A stretch of 64,000 bases of DNA from positions 29,517,158-29,581,157 of the forward strand of contig NC_080042.1 of assembly GCF_012489685.1 (NCBI RefSeq). The letters run 5' to 3'. Of the stretch, positions 22,700 to 32,994 are shown piece by piece (positions within the stretch are counted from its first letter, which is position 1; each line of letters opens with the position of its first letter). The notes under the pieces were generated by a model that was not told the origin of the DNA, ran no database searches, and saw only the letters and a program-made list of their open reading frames with translations. This DNA is from Lotus japonicus (lineage: Eukaryota > Streptophyta > Magnoliopsida > Fabales > Fabaceae). The position numbers and the translations under genes are program-made.

Positions 22700-25600
22700 T
22701 GTAAGACCCGGATTTTCGGAACAAGTTAATTTCCGACTCACGCGTGGAATCAGTGTAAGTGTGACAGGAGTTTGATATTTGAGAAAGATTAATGAAGAAG
22801 AAAGTTCAGGAATTGCTCGAGGAATGTGGCGTTGTTTCTTTCGGAGCTAGTGCGAGTCGTCTGCACACCTGCCTTATGGCGAGCATGTCCAGAATAGGCT
22901 AATTTCGCTTTTAAAGCAATGTTTAGGCGATATTTCGAATTCTTAGAAAATTTAAAGATTCTCTTTATTTTTCCTTCGACCAGCATTTCATTTCGGAACT
23001 CTGGACTGTACGCACGATAGTATTTACTTTTCGGATGTCCGCCGACGCTAATTTCTTTGCTTCGAAACCTTAGTTTTGAGCGAAGGATGAAGACTTTTTC
23101 TATTCGGGACTTCTAACGAAGATTCCGTCCGTGTTGCCAGACTTGTTTCGACATTTCCAATCTTTCTTCTGTTGGAAGTTTTGTCGTCTGAGCATCACAG
23201 CAAAAAGTAGTTTTTCGGGACAGACTAACTTACACCGCTTTTGGCGTTTTGGATATCGTTTTTCCTAAATCTTAGATATTTGTTTTGAGTTCTGGAATTC
23301 TGACGCCAGAATCTCTCTTAGAATTCCACGGTGATCGTGCTGCAAAAATCGGAATCGCGAAATTTTCATTTTCCCGCGATTTCGCCTACCTATAAATAGC
23401 TCAAAAAGCAAAAATTCCTTCATTTTCTTCCTATTGTGGCTGAATTTCGTGGAGAGCAAGGGGGGAGGAGATTTTCGCGAAAACTTGACCAATCTTCGCG
23501 CAGTTCGTCCCTACTTCTAGGTATCGAGGTAACTAACACGAATCCTATCTCTGATTGTTGTTTCTGTTGCGTTTCTGACGTCGTTTATGTGCTCTAAGTT
23601 TTGAGCTTTTTCTAAAATTGTCCGATTTCCTCGATTTCTTGCTTGGGTTATGTTCTCTAGGTTCCCAAGAGCCTAAAACCTCTGTCAGTAAACTCTGATT
23701 GTGATCCAGTTGACAGGGATCTGAAAAACTGATTCAAAACCCTTTTTGTCTCACATTTCGAAACTTTATTGTCGAAAAGACTTAATCTGACTTCGTGCCT
23801 TTAGGATTTGTTGTCACGGATGTCATGAGGATCATTGCTGTCAAATTTGTTTTCAGAACTGATAACTTTGAAGTTTTGAGCCTTTATTTTGGACCGAAAT
23901 GCCCCTGGATAGTTGTATTTCGGCCCGATTGTCCGAAAATTGTTCCGACAGTTTCTTTGCCTTAGTTTTACCCTAAAACTACCTTGTGAATTGATTTGAT
24001 CGAAAAAAAAAGAGCCGAAGCCCTTCTCTCCTTATGGCCGTGGGCTATTTCCTAAGGGGGGGGGGAGTTTTTCGTTTTCGAAAACTTGTCCTTTCGTACC
24101 CGATTGTCGTATTCTGAAGCTTTAATGCTTTGTCTATCGTTTATGTATTGTTTTGCGATCGAACTAATCGATTTTGTTTGGTTTCTGCTTTGTTTTCCTC
24201 CGAGGTTCAGTTGAAGGAACTTTGGAATACTCAGAGCAATTGTTTGAGGAGAACTTTGTTTGCGAAGCTGGAACAGCTCGAGGTTAGGGCAACTTGCTAT
24301 ATTTAGCTATGATTGCATGATAGGCGTCGATAAATTCGACTTATGCTTTATCTGATGTTGTTTATGATGATGATTTATTGTTACGATTGTTTTCATAACT
24401 TATGATATTGATGATGTGTTGAATTGAGCGTTTTGACGCAACTTCGGAGTGTAGGTTCATTGACCTGGTGATCTTTGACATTTCGGGTTGGATGAACAAC
24501 CCTAGGCAAGTCCGAATGTGGGGTTTGAGACTTAGCCATTTGTTGGGATTCGTTGGAATTCCTAGACTTTCCCCGGGAAATGTATTTTGGGTGGTTGATT
24601 TTTGGAAACTTAGAATGATAGAGCTTTCGAAAAATAAAGACTTGGGAAACTTAGACTTTGAGAAATAAACTCATAATTTGACTAATTTGAATTGAAATCA
24701 TTTTTATTAACGTTTAAGCATAGGAGAACTGAAGGGGAAAAATATTTACGAAAGGCGGGGAAAAGTCGACCTTTGTTGTGGGTTTGGAGAGTTATCGGAA
24801 TTGGGAAAGCCACTAAGGTGAGCTATGGTGATGATTGAAAGTCACCGAGTACGTTAGTACTCTTGGGGAGCGTTGTGGAGCCGTGTTGTATTGACCGACA
24901 CCTAGTGATCTTGTTGTTTGGGCTGTGTTGTATTGACCGACACTAGACCCTCGTGTAATCTTGTTGGTGGAGTTGTGTTGTATTGACCGACACTAACTCT
25001 TGGGTTGTTTTGAGTTTGGGTCGGAGCAGTTTTTGACCATCGAGATTTGATGAGTCAGATGACTCAAGAAGTCATCAAGGGTGATCGCACTCCTTTCATA
25101 AATAATTGTCTTTTGTCGCCGAATCGATATATACCTTCGGTACAGTATATACCTTCGGGTACAGTATATCTATATACCTTCGGGTACAGTATATCTATAT
25201 ACCTTCGGTATTTTTCGGTACAGTATATCTATATACCTTCGGGTACAGTATATACCTTCGGGTACAGTATATCTATATACCTTCGGGTACAGTATATCTA
25301 TATATACCTTCGGGTACAGTATATCTATATACCTTCGGGTACAGTATATCTATATACCTTCGGGTACAGTATATACCTTCGGGTACAGTATATCTATATA
25401 CCTTCGGGTACAGTATATACCTTCGGGTACAGTATATCTATATACCTTCGGGTACAGTATATCTATATACCTTCGGGTACAGTATATACCTTCGGGTACA
25501 GCATGCCTTCGGGTAACTCGGGCATTCGTTGGAGGGAAAAGTCGACCCGCAGGGTTAGGACTGATCCGACTATGTCAAGGTTGTAAGTGACACCCGAGGG

Positions 25601-26533
25601 TTATGGTCGGCACAATGCTAGTGCTAGGACCGACTCGATCGTGCCCAACCTATTTCTTCCGGAACCTTCTTAATTGACGTTGCATTGACATATCATGCAC
25701 TCTAACTATATCTGTTGAGATATTGATGATTTGATGTTGATAAACATCGTTATGTGTTTTGATGATTGAATTGTATTAGGGAGTTGATACAATACATAAC
25801 TTATATGTATATATACAACATATATATATACCCCCTTTATCGCATGTTGATTGTATATCTATTGTATTCTGTAAGTTGACCCTAGCGCCTTGGCTTTGTT
25901 TGTATGTTTGTGTTTGGGCGGTCGGCCTGCTGCCAGGCGTCTGTCAGCCGGTTCGTGATGATTCGTTGTGCGGGAAAGACCCGGAGCGAAATGACTAAGA
26001 CTAAAGCTTTCGACGAAGACCCGGACTTCATGCCTGATCGAGGGAGGGTCGATGATAGTAGTGTGGGTTATGGGTGGTTAGAGTCTTTTGGAGTTGGTTG
26101 TTACTGTAATAGCTCTGATTCGTTTTGCTTTTGGGACAGGGTAGGTTCCCGACGCATGGCTTTTGTGTGGTTCTCTTACTGAGGGATCACAGTGAGTCAG
26201 TCGGACCATAGGGGTCTTTGCTTAGGCCATTTTGAGGCCGACTTTCTCCTAGTGGGTTGTAATTATACTCTTTCTCACTCACACTTCTGGTTTTGTACAT
26301 ATTTGCCTACGGGCACACTACTTTGGAGTCACTGCAAGTGTGCGTGACGTGGAAGTGCAGCTGAGGCTGTACATGTTTATATTTGATGTATAATGGTAAG
26401 TTTAGTTGTTGGGTTATGACTTTATTTCCTTTTCGCTTTATTTAAGAAGGAATCAATCGAAAAAAATTACCTGTTTTTCCGCAAAAGTTTATTTTTGGTT
26501 ACTAAAGTGACACCTGGAAGTCGGGGTGTTACA
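22700..26533 (+). mobile_element. 3' LTR of gypsy B (3834 bp)
   Basis: Matches the 5' LTR throughout; the 36-bp length difference is fully accounted for by the minisatellite. Confidence 0.95.
25128..25501 (+). repeat. Minisatellite, 3' LTR copy (~374 bp)
   Basis: Same 19/25-bp units as 17975-18384 but a different order and number, with degenerate units near 25135 and 25205 and an extra TA at about 25300. It has already diverged from the 5' array although the rest of the LTRs has not. Confidence 0.95.
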
Positions 26534-26621
26534 AATTGCAAACCAGTGAGCCTGATTTTCTGGTACACAGCAAAGGAAGATTGGTAGCTATCCTTTAGAG
26601 GGGAAATGAATCAAGGGTCAC

Positions 26622-26736
26622 ATGTTTAGTAAATTAAAATATATTAGGACCATCTGATTTAAATAAGATGAATGGTTTAGATTGAGTGTAATAGTGTAAG
26701 ATTTAAAGAGTGTAAGCTGAGCCTTCCTCATCCTCC
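26622..26736 (-). repeat. Right terminal inverted repeat
   Basis: Reverse complement of 14914-15028 with an insertion of ~6 bp near the outer end. Confidence 0.75.
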
Positions 26737-27460
26737 ATATATATATATACCCCTCATCACATGCTGTTTGTATATCTATTATATTCCGTAAGTTGACCCT
26801 AGCGCCTTGGCTTTGGTTGTATGTTTGTGTTTGAGCGGTCGGCCTGCTGCCAGACATTCGACAACTAGTTCAAGATGATTCATCTCTGGGCAGGACCAGG
26901 AGCGTAACGACTACTACTAACTCATTCAGCGAGGACCCGGGCGGAATGCATGATCAGATGAGGGTCGATGGTAGAAGTGTAGGGTATGGGTGTATAGAGT
27001 CTTTCAAGGTTAGGGGTTATTGTTATAGCTCTGACCAGTCGAGTCTATATTTGGGGCAGGGTAGGTCCCCGATGCATTACTTTTTGTGTGGTTCTCTGTC
27101 ATGGGGATCACAGAGAGTAGTCATACATTAGGAGGTCTGGAGGAGGCCGTTTTAGGCTGACTCTCTCATGTTTTGGAGGACTGTACTGATAACTTCTCAC
27201 TTGATTTCTGGACTTGAACTTATTCTGCCTTCGAGCTCACTTTCTGTCACTTGCTGATACTCGTGACACTTTGGGGTTACAGCAGGTTTGTAATAGTATT
27301 GTAAATTAGTTTATGCTTATCGCTTCTTAGGTTGTGTCTCTATCTTTGAAGTGTCTTTATTTCAAAAAGGAAACAAACGAAAAAAAATACCCGCTTTTCC
27401 GCTTAAAGTTTATTTTTGAGTTACTAAAGTGACACCTGAAAATCAGGGTGTTACATCGGT

Positions 27461-27860
27461 GACCTCATGGACGATCGATCTCCATTACCAAGGGAAGGAC
27501 AATGCCTGGCAGACCGACTCTAGCCAGGTACGTCGCTTGTACGTCGGCAGTGCTACGATCACCGAACGCGACCGACATGGAAACATCATCGAGACTCAAA
27601 AGATGGAGTGGGGCAAGGTGAAGATGCCATTTGCGCCTTGCCGCTTGCTGCACCCTGGTGATGAGAGCTCTGGGTCGAACTCTCCACAGTTGGCTGACGC
27701 AGATGAGGATCCTTCCGAGCATGCGGAGGTTGCTGCCCCACCGCCCGTTGCTGAAGCTGCTATACCAGTGGAGGTAGAGACGGAGGGTAACTGTGCTGAG
27801 CCAGAAGTCAAGGTCCCAGTGAAGAAGCGTCAGAGACTTTGTGGGTGGCTTGAGGAGTGA
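27461..27860 (+). pseudogene. LTR ORF of family-2 LTR H2, split by LTR-H
   Basis: The frame continues from an ATG at 3325 on the far side of the LTR-H insertion (3325-3347 here supplies the first residues) and then runs open from 27461 to a stop at 27858-27860, ~140 codons in total. It has a compact N-terminal part (GSATITERD, PFAPCRLLHPGDES) and a Pro/Ala/Glu-rich tail with KKRQR near the end. It occupies the same LTR position as the ORFs at 37494 and 48391 and has a similar layout (compact start, PG near residue 75, acidic tail), but sequence similarity is weak. No known domain recognised. Confidence 0.5.
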
Positions 27861-28198
27861 TTGATGTTGTTTTGTTGGGGGTCGAGTGATACGTAGTCCT
27901 GAACTATCATGTACTAGCTTTATTTTTCAGAGATTATTTGATGCATCTTGGTTTTGGGCCTTAGCCCGTGGTTTTCAGATTACGTATTGTTGGATTATTA
28001 CGTTTAGTTAAAAGAGTTGTTTATTTCAGAAATTTGTGTTTTATTTATTCCGCAAGTTAAATTGGTAAAGTTTTCAAGAGTTTCACAATAATTGAACTTT
28101 TGTCATTAATTCAAGATTAATAAGTGAATTGACGGAAACTCTTTACGAAAATTGGTTAATTGGTTATTGTGTGACACTCGAGAAATCGGGGCGTTACA

Positions 28199-29446
28199 AG
28201 AATTCTCAGAGGTCTTTTCTGAGAAGTGGATGCCTTTGATGACTTCTCTCAAGCTGTCTAAAGACATCAAAAAGATGAGCTTTGAAGAACTTATCAGCAT
28301 TCTGAAGATTTATGAGATAGATCGTGCTGATCATGTTGCTCAAAGGAAGCAAAGATCCATAGCCTTGAAGGTGAAGTCTGAGAAGGCCAAGGGGCTTCAA
28401 GCTGAACAAGTTTAAGAAGAATCGTCTGAGGATTCTGATGAAGATGAGCTCTCGCTGATTTCAAAGAGAATCAATCACCTTAGGAAGCACAGGTAAAACA
28501 AATACAAAGGTTCATCAAGAGCCAAAGGAAAACAAGATTCTTCATCTGGTCAACGCAAGTCATCATCAAACGAGGTTACATGCTTTGTATGCAAGGAGCG
28601 AGGACATTACAAGAGTGATTGTCCTAAGCTGAAGAATGACAAGAAGCCTAAGAAGTATGTTAAGGCTAGGAAAGGTCTCATGGTAACTCTTGTTGATTCA
28701 GACGTAGAAGAAGTAGGCTCTGATGGCGAAGTTGTTGAAGGACTCATGGCTATTGTCAAAGACAAAGAAGCAGAGTTAAAAGCTGAATCAGATCCAGCAT
28801 CAGAGACTGAGTCAGACTCTGAAGATGAAAATGAGGTATTTGCATCCTTATCATTGTCTGAACTAAAATCTGCCTTAGCTGAAATTATGAGTAAACATGA
28901 TTTGCTTCTGACTAAGGATAAAAGGTTGAGAAAGGATTTTCTTGATGCTTTTGATATATCTGCTAAACATGTGAAAACAATTTCTGAGTTAAATGAAAAC
29001 AATATATCTCTAGTTAATTCCAACTCTGTTCTTAAAAATCAAATTTCCAAGTTAGAAGAAATTATTATATCCAGTACTTCTGATGATAAGAATGAAACCA
29101 AATATGAAAAATCTTTTCAGAGGTTCCTAGCTAAAACTGTAGATAGAAGTTTAATGGCTTCAATGATCTATGGCGTTAGCAGAAATGGAACGAAAGGTAT
29201 TGGCTATTCTAGACCCAGTAGAAATGATCCTCCTATGCCTAAACCTAAATCTCTTTATGAATATTTTGTTCCTTCTGGCACCACCATATAGTGAACCTGT
29301 ACCTTCTAAAGTTGCTTTACACATTAAGAAAGGAACATTTTCTATGAAAAGATATCATGCTCAAATTCGTTTTAATTATCATGTTGAATGACCCAAAGTT
29401 GTCAGAACTTCTGAGGTAACTAACAAGAAAGGACCCAGAAAGTGGG
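28199..29446 (+). pseudogene. SIRE-type copia gag fragment (element G)
   Basis: It matches SIRE-C gag from about 50390 to 51635: the MPLMTSL segment, [12 protein letters not shown] helix, CCHC knuckle (CFVCKERGHYKSDC near 28580), acidic linker, and the [26 protein letters not shown] segment. Stops occur at 28413-28415 and 28494-28496, and a frameshift near 29285. It is cut on the left by LTR H2 and on the right by the LTR of element D at 29447. Confidence 0.9.
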
Positions 29447-30586
29447 TGAAGGTATGAAAAACACTAGAAGGGGGGGGGTTTGAATAGGGTTTTTAGCTTT
29501 TAGAAATTTCCCTCTAAGATTAAAGATAATCTTTTCGGACTAAAGATCACAAAGTGCAAGAGATAAGGGAAAGAGAAAAGCACACAATGATTTTATCCTT
29601 GTTCACTTGATAAATCACTCAAGCTAATCCAGTCCACCCGTTAAGGTGATTTCTTCCTTCGTAGAACGAAGGCAATTCACTATTCAATGATTGTTACAAC
29701 TGCACTAGCAACCTTGCTCAGTGACTAACAATACAATGAACTAGCAGCACTAAGACAACCTTGCCTTAGTCTTCTCAAGAACACTGACCTCAATGGTCTC
29801 TCAAGGAACTACAAACAAAGTTTGTGAAAGAGTTGGGTTTACAAAGAGATGCTTCTAGACAAGCAGACGTAAACACAATAAGAACAATGAAGAAATATTG
29901 CTAAGGTATTCGCTGAAAGTATTTCACGTGTATGCACAAAGTTTCTTAGCTGATTTCTTCTATCTTCAGCCTTTAAATACTCCAAGGTTTAGAGTGTGTA
30001 TCCGTTGGATGAATCTGTCCGTTGGAAGGCAGTTCTAGAATTTCCAGAGCCTGATTTGGTTGAACGTCGTAGGTAAGGCAGTCAGAATAGTACATTTGCT
30101 TTTGTACGAATGACAGTGACATGGCCTTAGCCTAGTTGACTCTTGATCTTGGGTGACGCTTCATGCTGGAACTTGTGAAGCTTGTGTGATTAGAGTCAGA
30201 AGGAAGCTTGGATCCTCTGACCTTCAGAACTTCTGCTTCTGGACCGTTCATCAGAACATCTGGCCTTCAGAGCATGAAGTGCTTCTGGTCTTGAGAGCCA
30301 GCTTACTCTCGGACTTCAAAGCTTCCAAGTCTTCAGCTTCTGGACCGTTCCTCAGAACATCAGGTCTTCAGAACTTCAGAGCTCGAATCTTTCAGAATCC
30401 ACATCAGAGCTTTAATCTTCAGAGCATCTGAAGCGTTTGCTACCGTTCAGAAGAATGTAGTTAAATGCAAAACCGTTGTGCTGGTTACTCTTGGACTTCA
30501 ACCTCTGATTAATATATCGTCTTTGAATCAGAGTCAGGGCCTGTTCGTCACAACTTTAAAAGACAAACGTTAGAGATGGTCTAACA
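29447..30586 (-). mobile_element. 3' LTR of SIRE element D (1140 bp)
   Basis: Minus-strand TGTTAGACC... to ...CATACCTTCA. It shares its end (AACCCCCCCC, TTTTCA, CCTTCA) and its repeated TTCTGAAG/TTCAGAAG motifs with SIRE-C, with a TATTTAAA promoter candidate (29972-29979). A PPT-like AAAGGGGGAGA lies just upstream (30588-30598). Confidence 0.85.
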
Positions 30587-31386
30587 ATCTCCCCCTTTAT
30601 GATCTTACAATCTCCCCCTTTTTGAAGATGACAAAACCAAGTATTTTGATGAACAATACTTAAACAATAAACTGAATACACTCAGAGTTTAAGGTATCAG
30701 AGTTAAACTTATCCTGATGTGTATAGTTTATTTAGCTCCTTCTGAATCCAAGTAATGAGCTTGATTCAGAGCTAAGCTCCCCCTGAATCTATGACTTAAT
30801 GAAAACGTTAGAGTAGTCTAGATTCTGAGCTTAAAAGAATAAATGATCAGAGTGATGTATCAATCAGAGTCAATCATTTAATGAATAGTATGACATAGTA
30901 TATCGGAGCATAGAGGAAATCAGAGCATATTATCACTTCAGAAGAAGTGAAATGTATTCCTTGCTAGTGCCTCATGAAAGATCTATAGTCATAACGATAT
31001 GTAACTTCAAATTCTCCAAAAGAAAAAAATAACACATAAAAAACTGTGGTTGTACTCCCCCTTTTTGTCGTAAGCAAAAAGATCAGGGGTGTGAAAAACT
31101 TAGCATTGAAGTGCAGAGCACTCCCTCTCAGAAGGACTAAGTTCACAAACGAAATAAGGATAATAAAATAAATAATACACACAGAAAATAAAGAGTAAAT
31201 GAGGCGAAGAACATTGGCCAGAGAAGAATCAACGTTAACCACCAGCCAAGAGAATTTAAGACATTCAAGGATAATCTTGGTAACGGTGTCTTGGGAAGAT
31301 GTTTCAGTGATAAATGATAGCAAACGTTCCTGGAGTATAAATAGAAGGGCTTCCTGAGTTAAGATGCATACTCGAAAAGAGTCAAC
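30587..31386 (-). other. 3' untranslated region of SIRE D
   Basis: Contains several GGGGGAG tracts on the minus strand (at about 30590, 30612, 30780, 31060). Two PPT-LTR-start-like units sit in tandem next to the LTR. No sense-strand coding region. Confidence 0.6.
31336..31343 (+). promoter_or_regulatory. TATA box of the antisense ORF in SIRE D
   Basis: GAGTATAAATAGAAGG, 43 bp before the antisense ATG at 31387. Confidence 0.6.
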
Positions 31387-31788
31387 ATGGAAAATATTGA
31401 GAGAACTCTTAAGGAATTGAGAGAAAGGTCCTTTGAGAAGAATTTGTATGCTGCTCTATACTACAGGATCACAACTGTGAGTAGCATCCGCCAGCTGGTC
31501 TGTCGGTTGCTTGGAATGGATCTAGATCCAGTCCTGAATGCTTCTCTTCGCATCTTTCTTGATTTCGTGGAGGAGCTGGGCGAGCTCTTCTGAGAAGAAG
31601 CGGAAATCACCATGATGATTGGTGGTTGGGAGACTGAGCTGGAGCTCCAAGCAGATGAGACGGAGGAGTGACAGGAAGAATGTAAGAATGAAATGGCGCA
31701 ACTGATATGTCAGACGCAACCCATAAATAGGCAGCTAGCAGTAATGCTAGAGCATTACCATGATATGAGGATAAATCCTCTATTCTAA
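31387..31788 (+). pseudogene. Antisense ORF of SIRE D
   Basis: It lies on the strand opposite to element D, between its env-like C-terminus and its LTR. The first 68 codons align with the antisense ORF of SIRE-C (57862-58254): LKELRERSFEKNLY against LEELRKKAFEEDLF, and FLDFVEELGEL against FLAFVEEVQEL. After a TGA at 31591-31593 and another at 31669-31671 the same frame ends MRINPLF, matching MRRDPPF in SIRE-C. Full spans are 134 and 131 codons. The product would be small, charged and largely helical. Function unknown. Confidence 0.65.
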
Positions 31789-31996
31789 ATGTAAACACAA
31801 TTTCAATGAATAAGAAAGTTTATGTTTGCATTGTGTGTATGTGTGATGTTAGAAAATGTGATAATTATCAGAGAATGAAAAAGATAATAAGTAAAATAAG
31901 GACAAAAGTAAACAAGAAAACCAACAAGATATATAATAAAGAGTTTAAGAAAGGAAATAAGAAACAAGGAGAAAGGAGAGAAATCCTAAGAGACTA

Positions 31997-32337
31997 AGGT
32001 TTGAGATCTGGAAACCTTCTTAGAATATCTGCAAACATTGCTTCCACACTCTTGATGAAAACTTCATGCTTATCAAAACGCTGCTGAATGCTAGCAAGCT
32101 GTTGTGCAGTAGTAGCAAGATCAGGTGAAACTGATGCAGTGAGAGCAATCTAAACGGAAGAAGAGGTCTGAGCAGGAGCAGATGTAGAGCCCCCGGGTTC
32201 AGAATCCATCTGAGGGGACTTGCCTTTCTTAAGCAGAGCTGCAAGGCGAGTGCCTTCTTCACATACAAAATTTTCATAATCAGCTTCTGCTTGAATCCAC
32301 TCAGCCAGATCATCTTCAAGTGCAACGTGGAGAGATG
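31997..32337 (-). pseudogene. C-terminus of the SIRE D env-like ORF
   Basis: On the minus strand one frame gives RLAALLKKGKSPQMD, a Ser/Ala-rich stretch with an in-frame stop, then IQQRFDKHEVFIKSVEAMFADILRR, which lines up with the last 30 residues of the SIRE-C ORF (EQRLDTHESMLIEMKQMMMEF). Cut at 32337 by the LTR of element E. Confidence 0.7.
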
Positions 32338-32916
32338 TGTAAGATCAAGGTTTGATCAGTGGTTGCATCTCTATATTTTGATGATTACAATTAAGGTTTG
32401 TGATGATGAACAATTGTGGTACCCTAACGTTTGTCTCTTTTAGTTGTGACAAACAGGTTCTGAATCTGACCCAAGCCTATTTATTCAGAAGAAGAAGAAC
32501 CAAGGGATACTAAAAAGAGAGCTCTAAAGCGTACCATGTTAGTTCAGAACAGTGGAAAATCCTTCAGAAGTTCTGAAGATACAAGCTCTCACGAGGTTCT
32601 GAAGAACCAGAGTCAGAAATTCTGAAGACCAGATGCTCTAGTGGAACGGTCCAGAAGTAGAAGACTCAAGTTCTGAAGACCTGCAAGAAGTTGGTTCTGA
32701 AGACCCAAGCTATTCTAGCTCTGACGTTCAGAAGTTCTGAGGAACTTGTTCAGAAGCAGAAGTTGCAAAGTGAACCTGGATAAAATACTTGCGTGCTTCT
32801 TTTCTTGTACCTCAACACCTAGTTCTTATCTTTGAGTTTTGAAAAAGTTCAAAAGTATATCTTTTATTCAAAAACTCTATTCAAACCCCCCATTTCTAGT
32901 GTTTTTCGCACCTTCA
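32338..32916 (+). mobile_element. 5' LTR of SIRE element E (579 bp, promoter-deleted)
   Basis: TGTAAGATCAAGG... to ...CGCACCTTCA. Relative to the 1224-bp SIRE-C 3' LTR it lacks about 600 bp: after the CAGAAG repeat block (to ~32775) it jumps to TGAACCTGGATAAAAT, skipping the TATATATA core promoter. Confidence 0.85.
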
Positions 32917-32918
32917 AT

Positions 32919-32930
32919 TGGCATCAGAGC
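32919..32930 (+). other. Primer binding site of SIRE E
   Basis: TGGCATCAGAGC; one mismatch to the initiator tRNA-Met complement used by the other elements. Confidence 0.85.
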
Positions 32931-32994
32931 TCCGGTTCTGATTTAAACACCTAACAGTGTTCAGTGATCCAGAACCTTGTGTGAAAAACAAACG

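Larger units (their letters stand above)
15547..26533 (+). mobile_element. Gypsy B: young non-autonomous Tekay-like element (10,987 bp)
   Basis: Perfect TSD AATTG (15542-15546, 26534-26538). Two LTRs of 3870 and 3834 bp flank only 3283 bp of internal DNA. Outside a variable minisatellite both LTRs are 3460 bp long and appear identical wherever compared, which points to a very recent insertion. The internal region has a PBS, a gag relic with CCHC knuckles but no capsid core, ~2.2 kb without coding potential, a short integrase/C-terminal remnant, and a PPT. It cannot have supplied its own RT or integrase, so it was mobilised in trans. Confidence 0.95.
14914..26736. mobile_element. Mutator-like TIR element (~0.83 kb net) carrying gypsy B
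   Basis: Without gypsy B it is 14914-15546 plus 26539-26736. Its ends are inverted repeats of about 115 bp (best 80 bp ~90% alike). It lies in LTR-H at an AT-repeat that in the gypsy B LTR reads CATATATATATACCCC, so the flanking ATATATAT on both sides is a plausible 8-9 bp TSD but cannot be fixed exactly. No transposase is encoded. The central 15050-15440 is less AT-rich and may be captured sequence; I recognise no gene in it. Confidence 0.65.
3348..27455 (+). mobile_element. Solo LTR (LTR-H), family 1, split by four nested insertions
   Basis: The LTR begins TATAAGACCC (a G-to-A change from TGTAAGACCC) and ends AGGGTGTTACA at 27455. It is flanked by TCGGT at 3343-3347 and again at 27456-27460, a perfect 5-bp TSD. 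Removing the nested elements leaves pieces 3348-5001, 7614-7743, 9077-9663, 14378-14913 and 26737-27455, about 3.6 kb, which line up in order with the 3.87-kb gypsy B LTR. No internal region or second LTR is present, so it is a solo LTR formed by LTR-LTR recombination. It also contains a foreign RT fragment at 3531-4180. Confidence 0.85.
2894..28198 (+). mobile_element. Family-2 gypsy LTR (H2), interrupted
   Basis: Only 2894-3347 and 27461-28198 belong to this LTR; all between is a later insertion (LTR-H with its nest). The right part ends at 28198 in GGGGCGTTACA and its last ~110 bp match the end of solo LTR S1 (7608) almost base for base, so the two are one family. The left part has the purine-rich stretch and the CCAAGGTAAGG motif also present in S1 at about 5832. 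The start is missing because the minus-strand LTR at 1-2893 sits there. H2 is inserted in a copia gag fragment that resumes at 28199. Confidence 0.75.

Noticed and set aside
27465..27811. Minus-strand ORFs over the H2 LTR ORF
   Set aside because: Shadows in a GC-rich coding-like stretch.
28607..29023. Minus-strand ORF rich in Ser (also 50789-51139)
   Set aside because: Antisense shadow of the acidic Asp/Glu/Ser part of copia gag; present because of sense codon bias.
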